Positions 8,779-16,255 of a DNA stretch of 64,000 nt are shown here, piece after piece; position 1 is the first letter of the stretch; every line of letters begins with the position of its first letter. Source of the DNA: Paenibacillus sp. NFR01 (GTDB lineage: Bacteria; Bacillota; Bacilli; Paenibacillales; Paenibacillaceae). Made by a program: the position numbers and the translations under genes. Below the pieces are notes generated by a model. The model searched no databases. It was not told the DNA's origin and saw only the letters and a list, made by a program, of their open reading frames with translations. Location: contig NZ_FOIK01000001.1 in NCBI RefSeq assembly GCF_900111565.1, forward strand, positions 806,001-870,000, read 5' to 3'.

Positions 8779-11274
8779 ATGACGCTTCCGATTCAACAAA
8801 TTATACCTGAGCTTCAAACGGCATTGCGTTCAAACCGCGCCGCTGTCCTGATCGCCGAGCCGGGCGCCGGGAAAACAACCGGCGTGCCACCCGCGCTGCT
8901 GGACGAGCCGTGGCTGGCCGGCCAAACCATTCTCATGCTCGAGCCGCGCCGGCTTGCCGCCCGTTCGGCAGCGGTCTATATGGCCCGGGCAAAAGGTGAG
9001 CAAGCCGGTCAAACCGTCGGATACCGGATGCGCAATGAAACGAAAGTAAGCAAAGACACGCGGATTACGGTGGTCACAGAGGGCGTATTGACGCGCATGC
9101 TGCAGCAGGACCCGTCGCTGGAGGGGGTCGGGCTGGTGATCTTTGACGAATTCCATGAGCGAAGCCTGCATGCCGATCTCGGGCTGGCGTTGGCTCTGGA
9201 GGCACAGGCGGTGCTTCGCGACGATCTGCGTATCCTGGTCATGTCGGCGACGCTGGACGGTCAGCGCGTCGGGGCGCTGCTCGGCGGCGCGCCTGTGCTG
9301 GAATCGCCGGGGCGGACGTTCCCGGTCGAGACGGTCTATCTTCCGCGCGGCCCGTTGCAAACGGAGCTGCCGCTGGAGCAGCGCGCAGCGGCGGCCGTCC
9401 GCCGTGCATTGGCGGAACAGCCCGGCGACGTGCTGGTGTTTCTTCCGGGCGAGCGCGAGATCCGGCGTACCGAGCGCGAGCTGGCGGGCGGAAGCTTGCC
9501 GGCAGGCACGGTGCTGCGCCCGCTGTACGGGCAGCTTCCGCAGGATCAGCAGGATGCTGCGGTGGCCCCGTCCGTCAAGGGAGAACGCAAGGTCGTGCTG
9601 GCGACCTCGATTGCGGAAACGAGCTTGACGATCGAAGGGGTGCGCACGGTGATCGACACCGGCCTGCGGCGTACGCAGGTGTTCTCCCCGCGCACCGGTA
9701 TGCCGCGACTGACGACGGTGCCGGTATCCAAAGCTTCGGCGGATCAGCGGCGCGGCCGGGCCGGACGGACTGCACCCGGCGTGTGCTACCGGCTGTGGAG
9801 CCGCGAGGAGCATGATCGGCTGCCGGACGATCAGGTGCCGGAGATGCTCGAAGCCGATCTGGCGCCGCTCGCACTGGAGCTGGCGCTGTGGGGAGCGCGC
9901 CCGGACGCGCTCCAGTGGCTCGACGCGCCACCTGCGGCTGCGTACGCGCAGGGTGCAGCGCTGCTGCGCGAGCTCGGCGCGCTGGACGCCGGCGGCGCCA
10001 TCACCGCGCACGGCCGCCGCATGGCGCTGCTGGGCGCGCACCCGCGGACCGCGCATATGCTGCTGCGCGCGGCCGAGCTTGACGCGGCGCCGCTGGCCTG
10101 CCGGCTCGCGGCGCTGCTTCAGGAGCGGGACCTGCTGCGCGGTCCCGCCGCCGGCGGCGACCTCGCGCTCCGCGCCGAGGCGCTGCTGCGGTACGAGCGC
10201 TCCGCCGACACGGGCGGAGCTGACCCTGCGGGTCTTCGCGCCGTACTGCGCGAAGCCCGCACGCTGGAGGCGCAGCTGCGGCTGGCTGCTGCGCCGGTGC
10301 CCGGTGACGCGGAGCGCACCGGGCTGCTGCTCTCGTTTGCCTATCCGGACCGGATCGGGCAAACGCGGGGCGGCGGCGCCTTCCTGCTCTCCGGCGGCCG
10401 CGGGGCTGCCCTGCGCGAGGGGGATCTCCTCGCGCGGGCAGCGTACATCGTTGCCGCGGCCGTCGATGACCAGGCCGGGCAAAGCCGCATCCTGCTGGCG
10501 GCGGAACTTTCGGAAGCCGACCTGCTGCTCCACCATAAAGACCGGATCGCGGAGCAGCGGGAGGTCTACTGGGATGACGCCAGCGGGAGCGTGAAAGCGC
10601 GCCGCCGCACGTTGCTTGGCGCGCTGGTCCTGAAGGAGTCGGCAGACGCACGGCCGACTCCGGAAGAGACGGCGGCAGCGCTGCTTGCCGCCGTCCGCGC
10701 CCAAGGCCTGCAGGTGCTGCCTTGGGACAAAGCGACGCTCCAGCTGCGGGAACGGCTGGCGTTCATGCACGGGCAGCGCGCCGACTGGCCGGATGTCTGC
10801 GACGCCGCGCTGCTCGGGATGCTGGAGGATTGGCTGGCCCCGTATGTGCACGGCATGCGGAGCCTGAAGGACCTCCAGCGGATTCCGCTGGCCCGCGCGC
10901 TGGAGGGGCTGCTCGACTGGAACAGCCGGCAGACGCTGGAGCGGGAAGCACCGACCCACATCGCCGTTCCGAGCGGCTCGCGGGTCGCGATCGATTACAG
11001 CAATCCGGAGATGCCGGTGCTTGCAGTCCGCCTGCAGGAGATGTTCGGGCTGGAAGAAACGCCGCGGATCGGGAAGGGACGGGTACCGCTTCTGCTGCAC
11101 CTCCTGTCGCCGGCACGGCGTCCGGTGCAGGTGACATCCGATCTCGCGAGTTTTTGGAGCGGCGCCTATTTCGAGGTGAAAAAAGATCTCAAGGGACGGT
11201 ATCCGAAGCATTACTGGCCGGAGGATCCGCGTCAGGCGGTTCCAACAAGCCGGGTCCGCCCGCCGCAGAAGTAA
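8779..11274 (+). CDS. hrpB: ATP-dependent helicase HrpB
   Basis: A DEAH-type RNA/DNA helicase of about 831 residues, the usual size for HrpB. Motifs in order: Walker A EPGAGKTTG near residue 28, DEFHER (motif II) near 123, SAT near 156, and motif VI QRRGRAGR near 323. The C-terminal HrpB-specific region ends with LYR/HYWPEDPR-like residues (KHYWPEDPRQA). Cellular role is poorly defined. An ATG at 8758 is in frame, but GGAG six bases before the ATG at 8779 favours the latter. The central part (about 9.88-10.47 kb) is extremely G+C-rich and codes for an Ala/Arg/Leu-rich helical region. Confidence 0.93.
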   Translation: MTLPIQQIIPELQTALRSNRAAVLIAEPGAGKTTGVPPALLDEPWLAGQTILMLEPRRLAARSAAVYMARAKGEQAGQTVGYRMRNETKVSKDTRITVVTEGVLTRMLQQDPSLEGVGLVIFDEFHERSLHADLGLALALEAQAVLRDDLRILVMSATLDGQRVGALLGGAPVLESPGRTFPVETVYLPRGPLQTELPLEQRAAAAVRRALAEQPGDVLVFLPGEREIRRTERELAGGSLPAGTVLRPLYGQLPQDQQDAAVAPSVKGERKVVLATSIAETSLTIEGVRTVIDTGLRRTQVFSPRTGMPRLTTVPVSKASADQRRGRAGRTAPGVCYRLWSREEHDRLPDDQVPEMLEADLAPLALELALWGARPDALQWLDAPPAAAYAQGAALLRELGALDAGGAITAHGRRMALLGAHPRTAHMLLRAAELDAAPLACRLAALLQERDLLRGPAAGGDLALRAEALLRYERSADTGGADPAGLRAVLREARTLEAQLRLAAAPVPGDAERTGLLLSFAYPDRIGQTRGGGAFLLSGGRGAALREGDLLARAAYIVAAAVDDQAGQSRILLAAELSEADLLLHHKDRIAEQREVYWDDASGSVKARRRTLLGALVLKESADARPTPEETAAALLAAVRAQGLQVLPWDKATLQLRERLAFMHGQRADWPDVCDAALLGMLEDWLAPYVHGMRSLKDLQRIPLARALEGLLDWNSRQTLEREAPTHIAVPSGSRVAIDYSNPEMPVLAVRLQEMFGLEETPRIGKGRVPLLLHLLSPARRPVQVTSDLASFWSGAYFEVKKDLKGRYPKHYWPEDPRQAVPTSRVRPPQK

Positions 11275-11368
11275 TAAAGATAGGGCAAATAATGATAGAG
11301 CAATTAATCCGCCTTTCATCGCTTTTTACCGGAGACGGGACGCAAATAAAATCTTTAGCCAAATGCCT

Positions 11369-11393
11369 GTTAGTACTTCCTGTTGTCGGGGTA
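11369..11393 (+). promoter_or_regulatory. Possible stress-type promoter before the 17M-like gene
   Basis: GTTAGT and GGGGTA are separated by 13 bp, loosely resembling SigB-type promoters (GTTTAA, GGGTAT). The distance to the start at 11432 is suitable. The match is imperfect and whether this organism has SigB is unknown. Confidence 0.25.
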
Positions 11394-11431
11394 ATAAAAG
11401 AGCGAACGACAATTACGAAGGAGGGCTTCAT

Positions 11432-12013
11432 GTGGCAGAGAAGATTGTAGGCATCTTTGATACAGAACAGGAAGCGACCAGAGCAATTGAAGGACTACAG
11501 CGGCAGGGATTCACCAATGATGAAATTTCGGTCATCTCCCGCGACCGCGACGATCTGAAGAGCATTTCGGACGATACCGGAACGATGGCACCCGAAGGCG
11601 TGGCAACCGGTGCGGCAACCGGCGGCGTCATCGGCGGCGTAGCCGGTCTGCTTGCAGGCATCGGCGCACTGGCGATTCCGGGCATCGGCCCGATTCTCGC
11701 GGCCGGCCCTATTGTGGCGACCATAACGGGTGCAGCAGTAGGAGCAGGAGCAGGCGGTCTTGTCGGCGGCCTTATCGGTCTTGGAATTCCGGAGGATGAG
11801 GCCAAAGATTACGAAAACTACGTGGACCAAGGCAAAATCCTGGTTCTGGTCGATGAGAACGGCCGCGGCCGTGACATACACCGGGTCTTCCGCGACAATC
11901 GTTCATTGAATGCAAGCCGCTATGACAGCCTGTATCCGGATGACCCGGCGGCAGTGCGGACGACGGATTATGCGGACCGTTATCCGGCAGATGACCCGCG
12001 TAAGCCGCTGTAA
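11432..12013 (+). CDS. General stress protein 17M family protein
   Basis: A 193-residue protein with the N-terminal YflT/17M domain (KIVGIFDTEQEATRAIEGL, core FDTEQEATRAI), a Gly/Ala-rich hydrophobic centre at about 60-115 that may contact membrane, and a polar tail. The family is stress-induced in Bacillus; molecular role unknown. The start is a GTG at 11432, seven bases after AAGGAGG. An ATG at 11430 lies one base out of frame and would give only six codons, so it is not the start. It is monocistronic, with a strong terminator 40 bp after the stop. Confidence 0.85.
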   Translation: MAEKIVGIFDTEQEATRAIEGLQRQGFTNDEISVISRDRDDLKSISDDTGTMAPEGVATGAATGGVIGGVAGLLAGIGALAIPGIGPILAAGPIVATITGAAVGAGAGGLVGGLIGLGIPEDEAKDYENYVDQGKILVLVDENGRGRDIHRVFRDNRSLNASRYDSLYPDDPAAVRTTDYADRYPADDPRKPL

Positions 12014-12052
12014 GCAGCCAACTGAACGCGAAGCGACCTAAATAAACATAAG

Positions 12053-12090
12053 AAAGCGGCGGCAGGGTATACCTTGCCGCCGCTTTTTAC
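12053..12090 (+). terminator. Terminator after the 17M-like gene
   Basis: A long stem AAAGCGGCGGCAGG / CTTGCCGCCGCTTT is followed by T residues: a strong intrinsic terminator. Confidence 0.92.
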
Positions 12091-12155
12091 TGTTCTTATG
12101 CGGAAGTGATATTGCTCAGACAGCAATGGTTTTTCCGGACGATTCTGTAGAAAGA

Positions 12156-12183
12156 ATTTCAACATATGAAAAATTCATAACAG
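12156..12183 (+). repeat. Dispersed 28-nt element, copy 2
   Basis: Same element as at 3653-3680, with the identical 15-base core ATGAAAAATTCATAA at 12166-12180. It lies between the 17M-like gene terminator and the tetR promoter. Confidence 0.75.
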
Positions 12184-12307
12184 ACAGTCGATCCACATTT
12201 AAGCTGCAATTTCATTATTCAGCCAGACGCCGAGCGGCGCATCGCAGCCCCAAATAATTTAATTTCCTTCTTGCTTTTTCTTTTCGCGAACAGGTAAGAT
12301 GAATATA

Positions 12308-12323
12308 TAGACCGATTGTTATA
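12308..12323 (+). promoter_or_regulatory. TAGACC operator box over the tetR -10 element
   Basis: TAGACC-GATT-GTTATA. The left half matches NemR-type TetR operators (TAGACC, four bases, GGTCTA). The right half overlaps the -10 TATAAT at 12320-12325, so binding here should block tetR. A matching box lies before the exporter gene. Confidence 0.55.
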
Positions 12324-12340
12324 ATGGAGATGAATGGACA

Positions 12341-12931
12341 TTGGAAACAGCAAAAAGGAGTTCCAAGGAAATCATTTTAGAGACGGCCGCCCAGCTGTTC
12401 GCCATACAAGGCTATCACGGAACCGGGCTGAATCAAATCATACGGGAGAGCGGAGCGCCTAAGGGTTCGCTGTATTATTACTTTCCGGACGGGAAGGAAG
12501 AGCTGGCCATTGCCTGCGTGCATCTGATCCGCGAACGATTGCTGGAGAAGCTAATGTACCAGATAACCAGACATCCGAAGCCGGTAGACTTCATGCAGGC
12601 TTTTGTGCTGGAAATGGCCGACAGCATGGATGCTTCAGGGACCGGCAATTTTATCCCGATCGGCTTCTGGGCCGCCGCTGAGACTTCGACGGTCAGCGAT
12701 GTGCTGCGGGAAGCCTGTCAGACCGCGTTTGCCGAATGGAAATCCCTCATCGCCGGAAAGCTCAACGAGTCGGGAGTATCATTAACCACAGCGGAAAAAA
12801 TGGCGGAGTTGTCGGTATGCCTGATCGAAGGCGCCACCATTCTGACCGTGGTTGAACGTAATTCACGGGCGATGCGGCGTGCAGCCGAGCATATTCCGAT
12901 GATTCTAAACCATGGACTGCCAACCGAATAA
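12341..12931 (+). CDS. TetR/AcrR family repressor, probable regulator of the adjacent exporter
   Basis: A 196-residue TetR-family protein: an N-terminal helix-turn-helix (AAQLFAIQGYHGTGLNQI, then GSLYYYFPDGKEEL) and a C-terminal ligand domain resembling the LmrA/YxaF group. The only possible start is TTG at 12341, weakly preceded by GGAG. A -10 TATAAT lies at 12320-12325. The gene ends in its own hairpin terminator, and the major facilitator exporter follows 99 bp later. Both genes carry a TAGACC box, so autorepression and repression of the exporter, relieved by a small-molecule ligand, is the natural reading (inference). Confidence 0.88.
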   Translation: METAKRSSKEIILETAAQLFAIQGYHGTGLNQIIRESGAPKGSLYYYFPDGKEELAIACVHLIRERLLEKLMYQITRHPKPVDFMQAFVLEMADSMDASGTGNFIPIGFWAAAETSTVSDVLREACQTAFAEWKSLIAGKLNESGVSLTTAEKMAELSVCLIEGATILTVVERNSRAMRRAAEHIPMILNHGLPTE

Positions 12932-12942
12932 GCCGTGTCCCC

Positions 12943-12973
12943 AAACAATGGAGCCGTTCCATTGTTTCTTTTA
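12943..12973 (+). terminator. Terminator between tetR and the exporter gene
   Basis: AAACAATGGA / TCCATTGTTT with a five-base loop, followed by CTTTT. The exporter therefore needs its own promoter. Confidence 0.8.
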
Positions 12974-12983
12974 TCGTCAAAAT

Positions 12984-12999
12984 TATATAGAACGGTCTA
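12984..12999 (+). promoter_or_regulatory. TAGACC-type operator box before the exporter gene
   Basis: TATATA-GAAC-GGTCTA; on the other strand this reads TAGACC-GTTC-TATATA, the same pattern as the box before tetR. TTGTTT at 12962-12967 and TATATA at 12984-12989, 16 bp apart, could be the promoter, so the box would cover the -10. Confidence 0.55.
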
Positions 13000-13030
13000 T
13001 TTATTTCGAGAGAAAAAAGGAGAGAAATTC

Positions 13031-14488
13031 ATGCAAGCTTCAGTATCCTCATCCAGTACCGGGCGTAATGACGCCAAGCCAAATATCAAAGTGTACCCCG
13101 TTGTTCTTGCGTTTCTGCTCAGCGGATTTATCGGCCTGTTCAGTGAAACGGCGTTAAACGTCGCGCTGACCGATCTGATGCAGGTATTTCAGATTGGTTC
13201 CTCCACAATTCAATGGCTGACTACGGGTTATTTGCTGACCATGGGCATTCTGGTTCCGTTATCGGGCTTACTGATACAGCGGTTCACGACGCGGCAGCTG
13301 TTTATTACGGCTCTAATTTTTTCATGTATTGGAGCTTTGATCGGAGCAATGGCGTCAAGCTTTGGCATTCTAATCGTTTCGCGAATTATCCAGGCAATCG
13401 GCACGGCGCTGCTGCTGCCGCTGATGTTCAATACGATTCTGATTATTTTTCCGGTAGAGAAACGCGGGGCGGCCATGGGGCTGATCGGGCTTGTTATTAT
13501 GTTCGCGCCAGCGGTTGGGCCGACGATTGCCGGCCTGTTGATCGAAGCGCTAAACTGGCATTATATTTTCTGGATCTCTTTCGTGTTTCTGTTCATCGCG
13601 CTGCTCATCGGGATATTTACGATGCAAAATGTCTCCGAGACCCGCAAGCCACATGTGGATCTGCTGTCGCTGGCTCTGTCCACGTTCGGCTTCGGCGGAC
13701 TGGTCTTCGGATTCAGCAGCGCGGGCGAAGGGGATGGGGGCTGGACCAGTCCGACGGTTCTAATTTCGTTGACGGTCGGCATAATCGCCCTGGTCCTATT
13801 TGCGATACGGCAGTTGCGGATGTCGCGTCCGCTGCTTGATCTGCGTGCATTCAAATATCCGATGTTTACGATTGGCGCGCTGATGGTTGCCTTGTGCATG
13901 ATGATCATTTTGTCCTCCATGCTGGTACTGCCGATGTACCTGCAGGCAGGCCTGGCGTTCTCGACGCTAAGCGCCGGGTTGGTTTTGCTGCCGGCCAGCG
14001 CGCTGAACGGGCTTCTGGCCCCGCTGATGGGCCGGCTCTTTGACAGGTACGGACCGAAATGGCTCGTTCTGCCGGGACTAATTCTGGTGGCTGCCGCGCT
14101 CTGGATGTTCTCCGGCGTCACGCTGGCTACTTCTGTCGCTTTCATTATTGCGGTCCATATCGTCATGATGATCGGTGTTTCAATGATCATGATGCCAGCC
14201 CAGACCAACGGCCTCAACCAGCTTCCGCCGTCGTTATATCCGCATGGTACGGCGATCATGAATACGATGCAGCAGGTATTCGGTGCCATCGGTACAGCCG
14301 TTGCCGTTAGCGTGATGAGCAACGGTTCGCAGCAATTTATGAGCCGATCCGCCGATCCGGGCGATCCTTCGCTGCTTCCGGCTGCTTTGACCGCCGGCGT
14401 ACAGGATGCCTTTCTGTTTGGAATGATCATCGCGCTTGCCGGGCTGGTGCTTGCATTCTTTATCAAGAGAGTCCGGCACCAAAAATGA
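13031..14488 (+). CDS. Major facilitator multidrug exporter, DHA2 family (LmrB/EmrB type)
   Basis: A 485-residue membrane protein with about 14 hydrophobic segments, the size and pattern of DHA2 proton-driven drug exporters. Motif A-like and motif C-like sequences are present: GLLIQRFTTRQLF after helix 2 and GLVIMFAPAVGPTIAGLL in helix 5. The start at 13031 has AAAAGGAGAG before it; an upstream in-frame extension lacks a ribosome site and would begin before the promoter. Pairing with a LmrA-like TetR repressor and a shared operator motif suggests inducible resistance to a hydrophobic compound. The substrate cannot be inferred. Confidence 0.92.
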   Translation: MQASVSSSSTGRNDAKPNIKVYPVVLAFLLSGFIGLFSETALNVALTDLMQVFQIGSSTIQWLTTGYLLTMGILVPLSGLLIQRFTTRQLFITALIFSCIGALIGAMASSFGILIVSRIIQAIGTALLLPLMFNTILIIFPVEKRGAAMGLIGLVIMFAPAVGPTIAGLLIEALNWHYIFWISFVFLFIALLIGIFTMQNVSETRKPHVDLLSLALSTFGFGGLVFGFSSAGEGDGGWTSPTVLISLTVGIIALVLFAIRQLRMSRPLLDLRAFKYPMFTIGALMVALCMMIILSSMLVLPMYLQAGLAFSTLSAGLVLLPASALNGLLAPLMGRLFDRYGPKWLVLPGLILVAAALWMFSGVTLATSVAFIIAVHIVMMIGVSMIMMPAQTNGLNQLPPSLYPHGTAIMNTMQQVFGAIGTAVAVSVMSNGSQQFMSRSADPGDPSLLPAALTAGVQDAFLFGMIIALAGLVLAFFIKRVRHQK

Positions 14489-14490
14489 TA

Positions 14491-14518
14491 ATTTCAATAC
14501 ATGAAAAATTCATAAAAG
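14491..14518 (+). repeat. Dispersed 28-nt element, copy 3
   Basis: Third copy, with the same core ATGAAAAATTCATAA at 14501-14515, only two bases after the exporter stop codon. All three copies have the same orientation. Confidence 0.75.
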
Positions 14519-14631
14519 AAAGACAAAATGCTTCGCGCTGCATCTAGCACCTTAATCCCTGTCCATCTTTCCATCGTTTCTAACCCTGCAGTTTTTGGTT
14601 AAAAGGATGGGTAAAACGAATGAACTTCATG

Positions 14632-14666
14632 TTGTGAAACTTGGAAAATAGTGTTTATACTTGGAA
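14632..14666 (+). promoter_or_regulatory. Promoter of the Rtp homologue with two ACTTGGAA repeats
   Basis: TTGTGA (14632-14637), 18 bp, TATACT (14656-14661) form a plausible promoter. ACTTGGAA occurs at 14639-14646 and again at 14659-14666, exactly 20 bp apart, so on the same DNA face. One copy lies in the spacer and one overlaps the -10, as expected for an autoregulatory dimer pair. Confidence 0.5.
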
Positions 14667-14714
14667 TACGGAAAAGTTTGCTATTTTTTAAGAAGCATCA
14701 CTGGAGGTGGCCTT

Positions 14715-15074
14715 ATGGCATTTATGATTGCCCAGCGGGCGTTTATCAAAGTCTATCTGATTACGATGGTGGAGAAGCACCGGGATTACGGATACCAGAT
14801 GCTGGAGGATATGCGGAAGGATTTTAAAGCGTACGGCTATTCTCCGCCCCAAAGTGAAATCTACCGGGCGCTGCATGAGCTGGTCCAGCAGGGAATTTTA
14901 TACCGGACCAAACAGTTGAAGGGACACGACCCAAAGGTCGATTTTCAGGAAATCGTGCTCTATCATTTCACAGCGGATGGGGAGGAGAAAGCCAGGTTAT
15001 ATAAAAAACAGGTAAAGGCCGATTTGGACCGCTGCCTCGGAATATTGAATAAGGCGGTTGCGGACAATTATTAG
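14715..15074 (+). CDS. Replication terminator protein (Rtp) homologue, winged-helix DNA-binding protein
   Basis: This 119-residue protein resembles Bacillus subtilis Rtp almost end to end: QRAFIKVYLITM near the start, YGYQMLEDMRKDFKAYG, EIYRALHELVQQGIL, then a C-terminal dimerisation helix KLYKKQ-type (RLYKKQVKADLDRCLGIL, core KKQVKADLDRC). Rtp dimers bind paired Ter sites and block replication forks, and Rtp represses its own gene. Paralogues may simply be transcription factors. The ATG at 14715 has GGAGGTGG before it. No sequence like the B. subtilis Ter core (CTATGTAC) is seen nearby, but ACTTGGAA repeats cover the promoter. The stop overlaps the convergent YteA-type gene by four bases. 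Confidence 0.85.
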   Translation: MAFMIAQRAFIKVYLITMVEKHRDYGYQMLEDMRKDFKAYGYSPPQSEIYRALHELVQQGILYRTKQLKGHDPKVDFQEIVLYHFTADGEEKARLYKKQVKADLDRCLGILNKAVADNY

Positions 15075-15622
15075 GTGGCCGGATCGGTGCGGTCCGCGCC
15101 TTCGTCCGGCGGGGATACCGGCGAGCTTGCGCTGCCGTATTCTTCAACGCTGTCCCATGCGCCTGCATCGTCGAAGGTATCGTCAGATCGGCTTCCGGCA
15201 GGCGGTGTGATGACTTCTTCCTCGACCGGCCGGCCCGCTTCGGGCTCCCGGCTTGGCGAATGCTCTACGGTATAGGCAGTGTATGGAATGGCTTCAAGCC
15301 GTTCATAGGGAATCGGCTCCTTGCTGATCAAGCAAATCCCGTAAGTGCCCTCCTTCATCCGTTCCAGCGCGTCATTAACTTCCTGAAGCTCTTCTTGAAG
15401 AGCCTGATTGATCCCGAGATCCCGGCTCCGTTCGAAGGTCTCGGTTCCGGCGTCGGCAGGATGGTTGTCGGCCGAAGACAGCTCGCCGGTGGAGTCCAGC
15501 AGGGAATCGCCAAGCATGCTGTTTTCTTGGCCGTTTGCCGCAAAATGATTTTCCAACTCCTGCTTTCGCTCTAGCAGCGCGGATTTTAAAGTCTTCAGTT
15601 GTTCATCGCTTAAATGGTTCAT
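15071..15622 (-). CDS. YteA-family sporulation protein (TraR/DksA-like, degenerate zinc finger)
   Basis: A 183-residue protein: an N-terminal coiled coil (LKTLKSALLERKQELENHF, core ALLERKQELENHF), then a DksA/TraR-like segment GTYGICLISKEPIPYERLEAIP, whose core is ISKEPIPYERLEAIP. Canonical DksA has four zinc cysteines; only one remains here, as in the YteA subfamily, so zinc binding is unlikely. The C-terminal 50 residues are acidic and low-complexity. YteA proteins are associated with sporulation, with unknown mechanism. It is convergent with the Rtp homologue and shares its last bases with that gene; no separate terminator is seen between them. Confidence 0.85.
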   Translation of the reverse strand: MNHLSDEQLKTLKSALLERKQELENHFAANGQENSMLGDSLLDSTGELSSADNHPADAGTETFERSRDLGINQALQEELQEVNDALERMKEGTYGICLISKEPIPYERLEAIPYTAYTVEHSPSREPEAGRPVEEEVITPPAGSRSDDTFDDAGAWDSVEEYGSASSPVSPPDEGADRTDPAT

Positions 15623-15749
15623 GCCTCATCTTCCTTTCATCTTCGTGTAGGCGTCGTTCCTAGGGGAATCCGGGCGTAATCTTCCTTACCCGATTCCCGG
15701 GCGGGACAATCAAGGGATGCGAATGTAAACAACTGCAACTTTAGTGATA

Positions 15750-15778
15750 TTTTCATGAGGAAAATTGCTTGATATAAT
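15750..15778 (+). promoter_or_regulatory. Possible promoter of the GpsB-like gene
   Basis: A perfect -10 TATAAT at 15773-15778 with a weak -35 TTTTCA 17 bp upstream, 42 bp before the start codon. Confidence 0.4.
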
Positions 15779-15819
15779 GGGTACTGCCGGAGAACACAGT
15801 ATATTTGGAGGTATCATCG

Positions 15820-16203
15820 ATGGACGAACATATGAAACGCCGGTTGGACAAGCAGCGCAAGCTATTCAGCCAGCTCGGCATCACCCTTGACGCATTGACG
15901 ATTCACGAGAAGGAATTCAGCATGAAGCTTCGGGGCTACGACGCGGAGGAAGTGGATACTTTTCTGGACAACGTCATCAAAGACTACGAGCGTTTTTACG
16001 CAACCATTGCCGATCTGATGGATAAATGGCAGGAACAGCAAGAAGAACTTCAAGCGGCAAAAGCGGAGATGAAAACCGCGGCGGCCCCGACATTCACCAT
16101 CCGCGGCATTGATCCGAATCTGGTGGAAGAGGTCATCGGAAAGCTGGAGAGCAACATCCGGGAATTGAAGGAGAAGCTCCCTAAAAACGAAGGATACCTG
16201 TAA
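15820..16203 (+). CDS. gpsB: DivIVA-domain protein, GpsB-like
   Basis: A 127-residue cytoplasmic protein with the DivIVA lipid-binding N-terminal motif (EFSMKLRGYDAEEVDTFLDNV, core RGYDAEEVDTFLD), a coiled coil to about residue 85, and a short C-terminal helix, the layout of GpsB. GpsB coordinates peptidoglycan synthases and division in Firmicutes by shuttling between side wall and septum. Full-length DivIVA would be longer. The ATG at 15820 lies nine bases after GGAG; a TTG at 15805 is in frame but less likely. It appears monocistronic or is weakly linked to the downstream kinase gene. Confidence 0.82.
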   Translation: MDEHMKRRLDKQRKLFSQLGITLDALTIHEKEFSMKLRGYDAEEVDTFLDNVIKDYERFYATIADLMDKWQEQQEELQAAKAEMKTAAAPTFTIRGIDPNLVEEVIGKLESNIRELKEKLPKNEGYL

Positions 16204-16255
16204 TTCCGAATCACCGGACATCATTTCAATGAAAAGCCGGATGGAGGGAACGCCC

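Noticed and set aside
8830..11319. A very long open frame (829 codons) on the minus strand opposite hrpB
   Set aside because: It mirrors the G+C-rich codon pattern of hrpB, has no ribosome site, and its translation is Arg/Gln/His-rich with no family motifs, whereas the plus strand has complete helicase motifs.
11430..11450. ATG at 11430 as start of the 17M-like gene
   Set aside because: It is one base out of frame and gives a six-codon peptide; the GTG at 11432 is in frame and well spaced from AAGGAGG.
14489..14714. A canonical B. subtilis-type Ter site next to the Rtp homologue
   Set aside because: The CTATGTAC core of known Ter sites is absent; only the ACTTGGAA repeats are present.
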